From Streptomyces subrutilus (lineage in GTDB: Bacteria > Actinomycetota > Actinomycetes > Streptomycetales > Streptomycetaceae), in contig NZ_CP023701.1 of NCBI RefSeq assembly GCF_008704535.1, forward strand, positions 3,846,501-3,910,500: DNA of 64,000 bases. The letters are read 5' to 3'. The notes under the pieces are model-generated. The model saw only the letters and a list, made by a program, of their open reading frames with translations, was not told the origin of the DNA and made no database searches. Positions 8,318 to 21,430 of the stretch are shown here, piece by piece (the first letter of the stretch is position 1; each line of letters starts with the position of its first letter). The translations under genes were made by a program, and so were the position numbers.

Positions 8318-9016
8318 GTGACCCGCAAGGACAGCGTGCGCCTGGCCGCCGAAAGCGCCAGGGAGACTGTGCGGCACGCGTCGGAAGTGGTGGCGCCGTA
8401 CGCAGAAACCGCCAAGGATGCCGCGGTGCACTACGCGCATGAGGCGAACGAGCGACTGGCGCCCAAGGTCTCGTACGCGGCCAACGAGGCCGCGCGACAG
8501 GCCCGTACGACCTACGACTCCCATGTGCACCCCCGGCTCCGTCAGGCGCGCACCCACGTACCGACGAACGTGGACCGGGCGGCGACCCGGGCCGTGAAGC
8601 AGACGCGCAGGGCGGCGCGGCAGGCGGCCGACTACACCCAGCCCCGGTTCGAGAGCGCGCTCGCCGCGGCCACCCCGGTCGCCGAGGAGGCCGCTTCGCG
8701 GTCGACGGCGGCCTTCGCGGCGCTGCGCGGCCAGGTGTCGGCCAAGGAGGTGCAGCGGCTGGTGCGGCGCCACGAACGGCGGGCCCGCGCGGGTCGGCTG
8801 TTCAAGGGCGTCGCGATCGCCGGCGTGCTGGCCGGCGGCGCCTACCTGGCCTGGAAGTGGTGGGACCAGCAGTCCAACCCGGACTGGCTCGTCGAGCCGC
8901 CCGCCGCCACCGAGCTCTCGTCGCGGGACTCCGCGGCGGCCAGCTTCGACGACGAGCTGGCGGAGAAGGAGCGCGAGGCCGGGCCGGGGTCGGCCCCCGA
9001 GGACAAGCGGCTCTGA
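8318..9016 (+). CDS. DUF5324 family protein
   Basis: 232 aa. Long Ala/Arg/Glu-rich helical N-terminal region (about 1-150; repeated A-x-E-x-A-R patterns suggesting amphipathic helix or coiled coil), one membrane helix (about 163-181, AGRLFKGVAIAGVLAGG) and a short acidic C-terminus. GTG 8318 follows GAGGAGGAGG. The family is found in streptomycetes and has no known role. The topology resembles a membrane-tethered helical rod. Ends in the very strong hairpin at 9025-9080. Confidence 0.75.
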   Translation: MTRKDSVRLAAESARETVRHASEVVAPYAETAKDAAVHYAHEANERLAPKVSYAANEAARQARTTYDSHVHPRLRQARTHVPTNVDRAATRAVKQTRRAARQAADYTQPRFESALAAATPVAEEAASRSTAAFAALRGQVSAKEVQRLVRRHERRARAGRLFKGVAIAGVLAGGAYLAWKWWDQQSNPDWLVEPPAATELSSRDSAAASFDDELAEKEREAGPGSAPEDKRL

Positions 9017-9024
9017 CGCCGCGC

Positions 9025-9080
9025 GCACATGACGCGGGCCCCGCGACCGGAAGACCGGTCGCGGGGCCCGCGTCATGTGC
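9025..9080. terminator. Exceptionally long perfect bidirectional terminator hairpin
   Basis: Two exact 26-bp complementary arms (9025-9050 and 9055-9080) with a 4-nt loop AAGA, between the converging DUF5324 and LysM genes. Confidence 0.9.
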
Positions 9081-9095
9081 GGGGTGCGGGGCGGC

Positions 9096-9593
9096 TCAGT
9101 GCGGGAGGGTGAGCAGCATGCCCGGGCGGACCAGGTCCGGGTGGGCGCCGATGACGCCCCGGTTCATCGCGTACAGCTCGCGCCAGCGGGCCTCGTTGCC
9201 GAGCTCGCGGCGGGCGATCAGGGCGAGCGTGTCCCCGGCCCGGACGGCGTACGTGCGCCGCGCGGCCGCCGGCCCCGGCGCCGTGGGGGCAGCGGGTACG
9301 GCCTTGTGCGCGGCCGAGGCGGGCGAGGGGGTGTGGGGGGCGCCGGAGCCCCGGGGCGGCGCGGCCGGACGCGGCGGCGCGGTGGGCGGCCTGGGGGCGA
9401 CCGGAACGGCCTTGTGCGCGGCGGACGTCGGGGACGGGGCCGCGGGCGCGGGCTTGGGCGGCGCGGCCGCCGCCATGCGGTCGGCGGCGGCCCGGGTCGC
9501 CGAGGCCGCGTCGGCGGCGGAGCTCGGGGGACGCTGCGCGGACCCCTCGTCCCGCTGCTGCCTGTCGGGCTTCAGGAAGTCGAAGATTCCCAT
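9096..9593 (-). CDS. LysM domain protein, Pro/Ala-rich, no signal peptide
   Basis: 165 aa. Starts MGIFDFLKPD, followed by a disordered Ala/Pro-rich region (about 20-110) with two copies of SAAHKAVP, then one C-terminal LysM domain (about 114-162: YAVRAGDTLALIARRELG ... LVRPGMLLTLP). LysM binds N-acetylglucosamine polymers, but no signal peptide or membrane helix is visible. The protein may be cytoplasmic, as in the YgaU-like LysM proteins, or exported by another route. I chose ATG 9593 over a longer frame because MGIFDFLK is a typical start for this class. Specific function unknown. Confidence 0.75.
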   Translation of the reverse strand: MGIFDFLKPDRQQRDEGSAQRPPSSAADAASATRAAADRMAAAAPPKPAPAAPSPTSAAHKAVPVAPRPPTAPPRPAAPPRGSGAPHTPSPASAAHKAVPAAPTAPGPAAARRTYAVRAGDTLALIARRELGNEARWRELYAMNRGVIGAHPDLVRPGMLLTLPH

Positions 9594-10015
9594 GTCTGTA
9601 CGCCTCCGGCGGGCTGGGTCCCCCTGGGCGGAGGGCCTCCTCCCACTGTCCGCCACGGGGCGCCGGGCGGCCCGGCGACGGGCCCGTCCGGGGGACGGCG
9701 CCCGGCCGTCACCGACGGGCGCGGCGGCCGGGACCGGGGCTCTGCGACGGGCCGCCCACCGCCCGCACGGAGCCCGCGCTCCCGCCGGACCGCCCGCGCC
9801 GCCACGCCGCTGCGACGGGACGTTTCACGTGGAACACCGCGGGGCCGCCGAGCCCCGGCCGCCGTACGCTTCGGCCGCCGGCGCACGCACCGCACGGAAC
9901 GAGCCGACCGGGCCGGGAGCTGTCTGTAGCGTGGCACCGCAACGGTTCATCGGCCCGGGGGGCGCCGACAGCGTTCTGTGCGCCCCTGTCGGAACAGACA
10001 GATCGGGAGTGCTGC
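9594..10015. other. Divergent intergenic region, 422 bp
   Basis: Between the divergent LysM and epimerase genes. It must hold both promoters, but I can assign no convincing -35/-10 pair. It contains one parS-like 14-mer (9822-9835). No further gene is supported: both strands translate only into Arg/Pro/Gly-rich shadow frames. Confidence 0.6.
9822..9835. promoter_or_regulatory. parS: parS-like site (one mismatch), left of oriC
   Basis: GTTTCACGTGGAAC, differing from GTTTCACGTGAAAC at position 11. It is the only parS-like site I found on the dnaN side of oriC. The mismatch breaks the palindrome and may lower ParB affinity. Confidence 0.6.
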
Positions 10016-10948
10016 GTGCTCACCACCATGATCACTGGCGGGACCGGCTTCGTCGGCAGCCACGTCGTCCAACAGGCCCGGCTCCGGGGCGCGGCCCTGA
10101 CCCTGATGTCCCACCGCCGGCCCGTCCCCCCGGCCGCCGCACCCGAAGCCCGGGTGGTCCGGGCCGACCTCGCGGACCCCGGCTCCCTGGGCGGGGCCTG
10201 CGAGGGGGTCGACGTCCTCGTGCACTGCGCCTCGCAGATCGGCGGCACCCCCGAGGACAACGAGAACGTCAACGCCCGCGGCACCGAGGCCCTGGTCGCG
10301 GAGGCCCGCCGGGCGGGCGTCTCCCGCATCGTCTACCTCAGCACCGCCTCCGTGTACGGACGCGGCAGCTTCCGGGGCGCCCTCCCCGAGCAGCTGGCCC
10401 CCGCCCCGGAGTCACCGACCTCCCGCAGCCGACTGGCCGCCGAGGACGCGGTCCTGGCCGCGGGCGGCATCGTCCTGCGCCCCCACCTGGTGTACGGGCG
10501 GGGCGACGCCTGGGTGGTACCGGGCCTGGTGCGCTTCCTGCGGGCGCTGCGCGGCGCGGCCGCCGGGTGGAACACCCGGATCTCGGCGATCTCCGCTCCC
10601 GAACTGGCCACGCTGCTGGTGGGGTTGGCGCTGATACCGCCCGGCCGGCTGACCGCGTCCGTCTACCACGCCGCACACCCCCGGCCGGTCACCGCGGCCA
10701 CCCTGCTGGACACCGTGGCCGACTGCGCCCAGCTCCCGCGCGCGGCGGGCCGGCTGACCCTGGCCGAGGCGCGCGAGCGCCTGGCCCGCGACGCGTGGGC
10801 CGCGCACCGGCTGGACATGCTGGCCACCGACCACTGGTTCGAGAGCGCCCCGGTCTGGGCCGACCTCGGCCAGCGGCCCGGCCCGGGCTTCGAGGAGGAG
10901 TTCGCCAAGATCCGCACCTGGTACCGGGACAGCATCCTCGCCCCCTGA
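10016..10948 (+). CDS. NAD(P)-dependent epimerase/dehydratase-like SDR protein, degenerate active site
   Basis: 310-aa extended SDR fold. The N-terminal dinucleotide-binding motif TGGTGFVG (7-14) is intact, as are the STASVYG strand and a VxRPxxVYG-like segment (VLRPHLVYG). The catalytic YxxxK is missing: where SPYGxSKLxxE is expected the sequence reads SPTSRSRLAAE, with Tyr replaced by Thr and Lys by Arg. The protein may bind a nucleotide without classical dehydrogenase chemistry. GTG 10016 is preceded by GGGAG. Stand-alone gene ending before the tRNA-Ala terminator. Substrate unknown. Confidence 0.8.
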   Translation: MLTTMITGGTGFVGSHVVQQARLRGAALTLMSHRRPVPPAAAPEARVVRADLADPGSLGGACEGVDVLVHCASQIGGTPEDNENVNARGTEALVAEARRAGVSRIVYLSTASVYGRGSFRGALPEQLAPAPESPTSRSRLAAEDAVLAAGGIVLRPHLVYGRGDAWVVPGLVRFLRALRGAAAGWNTRISAISAPELATLLVGLALIPPGRLTASVYHAAHPRPVTAATLLDTVADCAQLPRAAGRLTLAEARERLARDAWAAHRLDMLATDHWFESAPVWADLGQRPGPGFEEEFAKIRTWYRDSILAP

Positions 10949-10970
10949 CCCCCCGCCCCCGGCACGCGAA

Positions 10971-11010
10971 AAACCCCTCCGCCCTGCGTTCGTGCAGGTC
11001 GGAGGGGTTT
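10971..11010. terminator. Terminator shared by epimerase gene and tRNA-Ala
   Basis: Inverted repeat AAACCCCTCC / GGAGGGGTTT with an inner CCTGC/GCAGG stem, ending in T (plus strand) or A/T-rich sequence. Lies between the converging epimerase gene and tRNA-Ala. Confidence 0.8.
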
Positions 11011-11017
11011 CCTCGCG

Positions 11018-11090
11018 TGGAGCCTAGGAGATTCGAACTCCTGACATCTGCCTTGCAAAGGCAGCGCTCTACCAACTGAGCTAAGGCCCC
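11018..11090 (-). tRNA. tRNA-Ala (anticodon TGC)
   Basis: 73-nt cloverleaf read on the minus strand: acceptor GGGGCCT pairing with AGGCTCC (one G-U), D-loop AGCTCAGTTGGTAGAGC, anticodon loop CTTTGCAAG giving TGC, T-arm GGAGTTCGAATCTCC, discriminator A. The 3' CCA is not encoded. tRNA-Ala and tRNA-Ile also lie between gyrA and ppiA in mycobacteria. Confidence 0.97.
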
Positions 11091-11250
11091 GGGACAGGGC
11101 ACGGCCGTACCCCGTACGAGGTGAGGTCGTTCCGCGGAACAGAGTACCGGGTGTACCCCCTCATCTCGCAAAATGATAGGGACTCCCGCCCCACGACCAC
11201 GCTCCGTAAGATGCTCGCGAGGTTCGCACCAGCGAAGGGGAGTAGTAAGA

Positions 11251-11799
11251 GTGGACGCTGTACAACAAGAGGCCACGGCGAGAGCCAGAGAGCTTCAGCG
11301 CAGTTGGTACGGGGAGCCGCTCGGAGCGCTCTTCCGCCGGCTCATAGATGACCTCGGCTTGAACCAGGCCCGCCTCGCCGCCGTCCTCGGACTGTCGGCG
11401 CCCATGCTCTCCCAGCTGATGAGCGGCCAGCGCGCCAAGATCGGCAACCCCGCCGTGGTCCAGCGGGTCCAGGCCCTCCAGGACCTCGCCGGCCAGGTGG
11501 CCGACGGAAGCGTCAGCGCCGCGGAGGCCACCGACCGGATGGACGAGATCAAGAAGACCCAGGGCGGCTCCGTCCTCAGCAACAGCGGTCAGACCACGGC
11601 CGGTTCCGGCGCCCCGACCGTCAAGCGGGTGGTCCGCGAGATCCAGTCGCTGCTGCGCTCGGTCTCCGCGGCCGGCGACATCATCGACGCGGCCGACTCC
11701 CTCGCCCCGAGCCATCCCGAACTGGCAGAGTTCCTCCGGGTCTACGGCGCGGGCCGCACCGCCGACGCCGTGGCCCACTACGAGGCCCACCAGAACTGA
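11251..11799 (+). CDS. Helix-turn-helix DNA-binding protein
   Basis: 182 aa from GTG 11251, which follows GAAGGGGAG; an upstream in-frame start at 11173 has no ribosome site and would overlap the likely promoter. An XRE-like helix-turn-helix is visible (about 33-70: LGLNQARLAAVLGLSAPMLSQLMSGQRAKI). The rest is an Ala/Ser linker (about 90-125) and a helical C-terminal segment. It sits 56 bp upstream of a Ser/Thr kinase in the same direction, a conserved streptomycete pair, so the two may act together, for instance with the regulator as kinase substrate (inference). Target genes unknown. Confidence 0.82.
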   Translation: MDAVQQEATARARELQRSWYGEPLGALFRRLIDDLGLNQARLAAVLGLSAPMLSQLMSGQRAKIGNPAVVQRVQALQDLAGQVADGSVSAAEATDRMDEIKKTQGGSVLSNSGQTTAGSGAPTVKRVVREIQSLLRSVSAAGDIIDAADSLAPSHPELAEFLRVYGAGRTADAVAHYEAHQN

Positions 11800-11855
11800 C
11801 GCGCACGCGCACGGGCACGACGGGGGACGACGGGTGACGGGGGACGGGCGCAGCG

Positions 11856-13136
11856 ATGGGTGAGGTCTTCGCCGGTCGGTACGAGCTGGCCGATCCGATC
11901 GGACGCGGCGGCGCGGGCGCCGTGTGGCGCGCCTGGGACCACCGGCGGCGCCGGTACGTCGCCGCGAAGGTGCTGCTCCAGAGCGACGCCCACACGCTCC
12001 TGCGCTTCGTGCGGGAGCAGGCGCTGCGCATCGACCACCCGCACGTCCTGGCCCCGGCCAGCTGGGCGGCCGACGACGACAAGGTCCTGTTCACCATGGC
12101 CCTGGTCGGCGGCGGCTCCCTGGGCCACGTGATCGGGGACTACGGCCCGCTCCCGCCCCGGTACGTCTGCACCCTGCTCGACCAGCTCCTGTCGGGACTG
12201 GCCGCGGTGCACGCGGAAGGCGTCGTGCACCGCGACATCAAACCGGCCAACATCCTGCTGGAGGCCACCGGAACCGGGCGGCCGCACCTGCGGCTGTCCG
12301 ACTTCGGCATCTCGATGCGCAAGGGCGAGCCGCGGCTGACCGGGACCGACCTCGTGGTCGGGACGCCCGGCTACTTCGCCCCGGAACAACTGCTCGGCGC
12401 CGAGCCCGACTTCCCCGCCGACCTCTTCGCGACGGGACTGGTCGCCCTCTACCTCCTCCAGGGCCGCAGGCCCGACTCCCGGCGCCTCGTCGAGCACTTC
12501 CTCGCCCACGGCGCCCCCGGCGCCCCCGAGGGCGTGTCCGCGCCGCTCTGGGACGTCCTGGCGGCCCTCCTCCACCCGGACCCCCGGCACCGGTTCCAGA
12601 CGGCCACGGGAGCGCGCAAGGCCCTCGCCGAGGCCGTCGAGCTGCTGCCCGCCGATCCGGACGGGGACCCGGTCGAGGTGTTCGACCAACTCGGCCCGCT
12701 CCCGGCCGGATTCGGCCCCGGAGGCCCGCTGGGCACCTCCGCCGTGACCCCCGGTGCGCGCACGCTCGCCACCGTGCCCGCCCCGCCCGCGCCGGCGGCC
12801 GCTCCCGCCCCGGACCGCGCGGCGGCGCGGCCCGACCCGCGCGCCACACCCCCGGACCGGGCCGCTCCGGCGCCCCCGTCCGCCCGAGGGGCGACCCCGG
12901 CGCCGCCCGCCGGGGCGACGGCCCCGCCGCCGACCGCCCCGCCCCCACCGGGCGCGTACGGCCCCTCGGAGACGGGCAGCTTCCACCTCCCGCCCCCGGC
13001 CGTGCCGGCTCCGGCCCCGCCCGCGCCCCGGAGCCGCGGCGTCGCCCCGCCCCCGGCCGGGGTGCAGGCGGCCCTGCTGCTCACGGCGCTGCTCTGCTAC
13101 GCGGTGGGGGTCTGGGCCCTCATCCGGCTGCCGTAG
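11856..13136 (+). CDS. Serine/threonine protein kinase with C-terminal membrane helix
   Basis: 426 aa. Complete kinase domain (about 8-270): glycine loop GRGGAGAVW (16-24), ATP-binding Lys38 in VAAK, catalytic HRDIKPAN, DFG, and APEQ. It is followed by a long Pro/Ala-rich linker (about 285-395) and a single C-terminal membrane helix (about 402-423) with almost no extracellular part. It therefore lacks a PASTA-like sensor, unlike the kinase at the left edge; a signal would have to come from the cytoplasm or the membrane. Likely co-transcribed with the HTH gene upstream. The last 17 bp overlap the 3' end of the converging secreted-protein gene. Confidence 0.93.
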   Translation: MGEVFAGRYELADPIGRGGAGAVWRAWDHRRRRYVAAKVLLQSDAHTLLRFVREQALRIDHPHVLAPASWAADDDKVLFTMALVGGGSLGHVIGDYGPLPPRYVCTLLDQLLSGLAAVHAEGVVHRDIKPANILLEATGTGRPHLRLSDFGISMRKGEPRLTGTDLVVGTPGYFAPEQLLGAEPDFPADLFATGLVALYLLQGRRPDSRRLVEHFLAHGAPGAPEGVSAPLWDVLAALLHPDPRHRFQTATGARKALAEAVELLPADPDGDPVEVFDQLGPLPAGFGPGGPLGTSAVTPGARTLATVPAPPAPAAAPAPDRAAARPDPRATPPDRAAPAPPSARGATPAPPAGATAPPPTAPPPPGAYGPSETGSFHLPPPAVPAPAPPAPRSRGVAPPPAGVQAALLLTALLCYAVGVWALIRLP

Positions 13137-14439
13137 CGGCCCGCCCGCGCCGGGCGAGCAGCAGCCAGCCGCCCAGCACCAGCAGCAGCAGGGTCCCCAC
13201 GCCGAACCCGGCCCCCGCCACCACCCGCAGCACGGACCGGTCCGCGGCCGCCCGGGCCTCCTCGGGCGCGGTCAGCCCGCCCTCGGCGGCCGCCCGGTCA
13301 CCGGCGCCGACCCCGAACCCGCCGGCGGCGGGGTCCTCCCGGTAGGCGGGCGCCTTCGCCGGGGTGCCGATGACGTCGGTCCGCAGGGTCAGCGGCACGG
13401 GCCGGGCGTCCTCGGTGAACTCGGCCACCTTCCCGCCCAGGGTGACGGCGAGGTAGTACCAGCCGGCGACCGACGCGTCCCGGACCGCCCGGTCCGAGGA
13501 GAAGCGGTTCTCGTAGGCGACGGGCGGGGTCTTGCCCAGGGTGGCCGCCGCCTGCTTGCCGTCGTACGGAGTGTCCTCGGACGCGACCAGGCTCCGGTAC
13601 GGGCTGTAGAGCCTGACGGTCAGCCCGTCCGACGCGGAGCCGTACGGCTTGGTGAGCGCGGCCGCGGCCAGCTCCGCACCCGCGCCCAACTGCTGGCCCC
13701 AGTCCACCGGCACCCGGTAGTAGCGGGTCTGGCCCGGCCTCAGCTCGTCCCGCCACACCCCCGCGCCCAGCGCCCGCGCGTCGTTGAAGCCGGTGCCGCC
13801 CGAGCGGGGCACCGCGTCGGCTCCGGGCAGGACGGGAGCGCCCGAGGGCCAGGCGCTCGGCGCGGCCGTGGGACCGGCCGCGCCGCGACCGGGCTCGCGC
13901 TGCACCCGCAGCTCGACCGGCCACGCGCTCCGGTCGGAGCCCTTGGCCGCGGTCCGGGTCACCTTCGCGTAGTACGTCCCGGCCGTCGCGCAGTCGGCGT
14001 CCTCGCCGCCCCGGCGGACGCCCGCCGCGGCGAGCGGCACCGGGTCGCGGCCGAAGGAGGCGCGGCCGGCACTGCCCGGGCAGGTCCGCCCGGCGGTGGT
14101 CATGACCTCCACCTCGACGCCGTCGCCGTAGCCGACCACGGCGCCCGGCCCGGGCCGCACCACCGCGGAGACGTACACGTCGGACCGGTCCTGCTCCAGG
14201 ACGAGCCGGTAGACGCGCTCACCGGGGCCGAGTTCGTCCGCGTAGACGCTCCCGGCCTCCAGGCGCGGGGCGTCCGCCGTGGAGGGCGTGCCCGTCACCC
14301 GGCGGGCCCCGTCGGCGGTCCGGTACGGGGGCAGCGGCTGCGGAGCCGCCCCCTGCGCGCACGCCGCGCCCGGCAGGACACCGGCCACGAGCCCCAGGGC
14401 CCCCGCCCCCACCAGCGCCGTTCTCCGCATCCGAGCCAT
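13120..14439 (-). CDS. Secreted, C-terminally membrane-anchored protein of unknown function
   Basis: 439 aa from ATG 14439, preceded by GGGGTGG; an in-frame GTG at 14448 is an alternative. Signal peptide MARMRRTALVGAGALG ... AACA-QG, large extracellular part (about 30-395) rich in Gly/Ala/Arg with two similar modules (ELGPGERVYRLVL and ELRPGQTRYYRVP, both resembling beta-sandwich openings), an acidic Ala-rich stalk, one C-terminal membrane helix and a basic tail (type I topology). The repeated GExxYRxxx modules suggest a ligand- or sugar-binding fold, but I recognise no named family. Its 3' end overlaps the kinase gene by 17 bp, so transcripts of the two are antisense there. Confidence 0.72.
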   Translation of the reverse strand: MARMRRTALVGAGALGLVAGVLPGAACAQGAAPQPLPPYRTADGARRVTGTPSTADAPRLEAGSVYADELGPGERVYRLVLEQDRSDVYVSAVVRPGPGAVVGYGDGVEVEVMTTAGRTCPGSAGRASFGRDPVPLAAAGVRRGGEDADCATAGTYYAKVTRTAAKGSDRSAWPVELRVQREPGRGAAGPTAAPSAWPSGAPVLPGADAVPRSGGTGFNDARALGAGVWRDELRPGQTRYYRVPVDWGQQLGAGAELAAAALTKPYGSASDGLTVRLYSPYRSLVASEDTPYDGKQAAATLGKTPPVAYENRFSSDRAVRDASVAGWYYLAVTLGGKVAEFTEDARPVPLTLRTDVIGTPAKAPAYREDPAAGGFGVGAGDRAAAEGGLTAPEEARAAADRSVLRVVAGAGFGVGTLLLLVLGGWLLLARRGRAATAAG

Positions 14440-14507
14440 CGCGTCCACCCCGAATTTGCCAGCGCAAGCAAAATCTTTGCGTACCAGAACTTTTCGTCAC
14501 AGAGCAG

Positions 14508-14545
14508 CACGAAGCCCCGGCGGCAGCGGCAGCCGGGGCTTCGTG
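14508..14545 (-). terminator. Hairpin terminator downstream of the DLW-39 gene
   Basis: 14-bp perfect arms (CACGAAGCCCCGGC and complement) with a 10-nt loop, immediately beyond the DLW-39 stop. Confidence 0.8.
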
Positions 14546-14562
14546 GGGATCAACCGTGGGTC

Positions 14563-14697
14563 TCACACACCGGAACCAGAGGGCACGGAGTCAGTTGCCT
14601 CCGTCCACAGGTCCTGCTCGGCGCGGTCCGCCTGGATCTGGCGGTACACGAGGAGCCCGCCGATGGCGGCCAGTGCGACCAGGAGCAGCTTCTTCAC
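14563..14697 (-). CDS. DLW-39 family small membrane peptide
   Basis: 44 aa, beginning with GTG-coded VKKLLLVALAAIGGLLVYRQIQ, with an N-terminal hydrophobic helix and the family's Asp-Leu-Trp triplet at 29-31 in a short acidic tail. The ribosome site GACGAGG is 9-11 nt upstream. DLW-39 peptides are found across actinobacteria next to tRNA-Ile near gyrA; their function is unknown. The gene lies between tRNA-Ile with its terminator and a hairpin of its own, so it is a separate unit. Confidence 0.82.
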   Translation of the reverse strand: MKKLLLVALAAIGGLLVYRQIQADRAEQDLWTEATDSVPSGSGV

Positions 14698-14803
14698 CGC
14701 GCGACCTCGTCTTTCGTTGACGTAGGGGACTTCTGGCGCCCAACAATACACACCGACCGATACCGATCGGTGACCTGGCAACCCGCCAACCGGCCCTACG
14801 CAG

Positions 14804-14834
14804 AAGACCCCCGGGCCTGGGGCCCGGGGGTCTT
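14804..14834 (-). terminator. Terminator of tRNA-Ile
   Basis: AAGACCCCCGGGCC / GGCCCGGGGGTCTT inverted repeat just beyond the 3' end of the tRNA on the minus strand. Confidence 0.8.
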
Positions 14835-14842
14835 CGACACTG

Positions 14843-14916
14843 TGGGGCTAACAGGATTTGAACCTGTGGCCTCATCCTTATCAGGGATGCGCTCTAACCA
14901 ACTGAGCTATAGCCCC
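14843..14916 (-). tRNA. tRNA-Ile (anticodon GAT)
   Basis: 74-nt cloverleaf on the minus strand: acceptor GGGGCTA pairing with TAGCCCC, D-loop AGCTCAGTTGGTTAGAGC, anticodon loop CTGATAAG giving GAT, T-arm CAGGTTCAAATCCTG, discriminator A, CCA not encoded. It follows DUF3566 in the same direction, as near gyrA in other actinobacteria. Confidence 0.97.
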
Positions 14917-14999
14917 ATCCGCGCTGCGCGCTGACTCCTGAAGGTTAGCGCACAGACCCGGGAGGTCCAAAATCGGTTAACCGCGGGCGTAGCCGCAGG

Positions 15000-15632
15000 T
15001 CACTCGTCCTCGGCGAGCGTCAGCTCGACACCGCCGACGAAGCCCGCCGACAGGTTGTAGATGAACGAGCCGAGCGTGGCGAGCGCGGTCGCCAGCACCA
15101 CGTTGATGGTGGCGATCACCGAGGAGAAGACCAGCACGCGCGGCAGCGACAGGAACGACTGGAGGTCGAACCCGTTGCTCTCGTTCGAGCCGGTCGCCTC
15201 GCTGATCGTGCCGCCGACGGTCGAGAAGACGCCCATGGCGTCCATCACCATCCACAGCACCACCGCGGCGACGATCGTGCAGATGCCCAGCGCGATCGAC
15301 AGCAGGAAGCTGACCTTCATCACCGACCACGGGTCGGCCTTGGCCACCCGCAGCCGCGCCTTGCGCGTCCTGGGCGTCGTACGCGCCCCCGTGCGCGGGG
15401 CGCGCTGTGCGGCCGGCCCGCCGCCGCCCCGCGGCGCCCCCGGGCCCGGGGGCGCCGCGTAGGCCTGCGGCGGCTGGTACGGCTGTGCGACCCGTTCCTG
15501 GCCGGTGGCGGCTCCGCCGCCCGGCTGCGGTCCTCGGGTGTCCGTCACGGTTCCCCCCTGGGAGTCCGCGGCAGGGCCACGGGCACCGTTCGCTCCAGTC
15601 TTGGCCGGTCCGGCGCCCGTGGCTCCACTCAC
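15000..15632 (-). CDS. DUF3566 domain transmembrane protein
   Basis: 210 aa. Disordered N-terminus rich in Gly/Pro/Ala (about 1-90), a basic patch (RTRKARLRVAKADPWSVMKVSF) and two long membrane helices (about 107-130 and 165-200) separated by an extracellular Ser/Asn loop. Counterpart of Rv0007 downstream of gyrA in M. tuberculosis. Function unknown. GTG 15632 lies only 3 bp after the gyrA stop, so it is surely translated from the gyrBA transcript. Confidence 0.88.
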   Translation of the reverse strand: MSGATGAGPAKTGANGARGPAADSQGGTVTDTRGPQPGGGAATGQERVAQPYQPPQAYAAPPGPGAPRGGGGPAAQRAPRTGARTTPRTRKARLRVAKADPWSVMKVSFLLSIALGICTIVAAVVLWMVMDAMGVFSTVGGTISEATGSNESNGFDLQSFLSLPRVLVFSSVIATINVVLATALATLGSFIYNLSAGFVGGVELTLAEDE

Positions 15633-15635
15633 GAC

Positions 15636-18248
<2,613 letters not shown>

Positions 18249-18288
18249 TGCTGGTCAGAGGTCCTTTCAGGCGGTCAGCTGAGCCGAC

Positions 18289-20902
<2,614 letters not shown>

Positions 20903-21430
20903 TCAGCCGTACGTGTCCCCCGGCCCGGTACTCCCCGGCGCACGCCACGGCCCGTACCCCCGCGGCCGCCCGCCGGGCCCCCGCACCTTGATCATCCGTA
21001 CCGTCCCCTGCCCCAGGTCCGCGTTCAGCCGCGCGACCAGCTGCGGGGCCAGCAGCTTCAGCTGCGCCGCCCACGCCGAGGAATCGCACCGCACGACCAG
21101 TTCACGGTCCTCGTAGCGCTCCGGTTCGCAGTGCGCGGCGATCTCCGGGCCGACGATCTCCGGCCAGCGCTCCATCACGCCCGCCACCGCCATCGGCATC
21201 TCCCAGCCGCGTTCCGTCCGCAGCCGGTCCAGCGCCGCCATCAGCGGCATCGGGTCGCGCCCGTCCGCACGCGCGCCCGAGCGCAGCCCCGGGTGCTGCT
21301 GCCGCCTGCGGCCGCCCGCGGCGTTGCCCCGGGCCCGGGCCTGCTCCCGCGCCGCCGCCAGTGCCTGCCGCGCCAGGTCCACGCCGGAGGGCTCCGGTGC
21401 CTTGCGCGCTTGATCGCCCTGGTCGTTCAC
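20903..21430 (-). CDS. dciA: DciA-type (DUF721) replication helicase loader
   Basis: 175 aa. The DUF721/DciA core spans about 60-150 ([48 protein letters not shown]). DciA is the ancestral operator of the replicative helicase DnaB in bacteria lacking DnaC/DnaI, which fits this dnaB-containing window. The N-terminus is basic and disordered, the tail Gly/Pro-rich. GTG 21430 overlaps the recF stop as GTGA, so the two are translationally coupled. Corresponds to Rv0004 of M. tuberculosis. Confidence 0.9.
   Translation of the reverse strand: MNDQGDQARKAPEPSGVDLARQALAAAREQARARGNAAGGRRRQQHPGLRSGARADGRDPMPLMAALDRLRTERGWEMPMAVAGVMERWPEIVGPEIAAHCEPERYEDRELVVRCDSSAWAAQLKLLAPQLVARLNADLGQGTVRMIKVRGPGGRPRGYGPWRAPGSTGPGDTYG

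Noticed and set aside
14449..14507. TTGC-rich motif resembling a regulator site upstream of the secreted-protein gene
   Set aside because: Several loosely spaced TTGC repeats only; no clear symmetry or known consensus.
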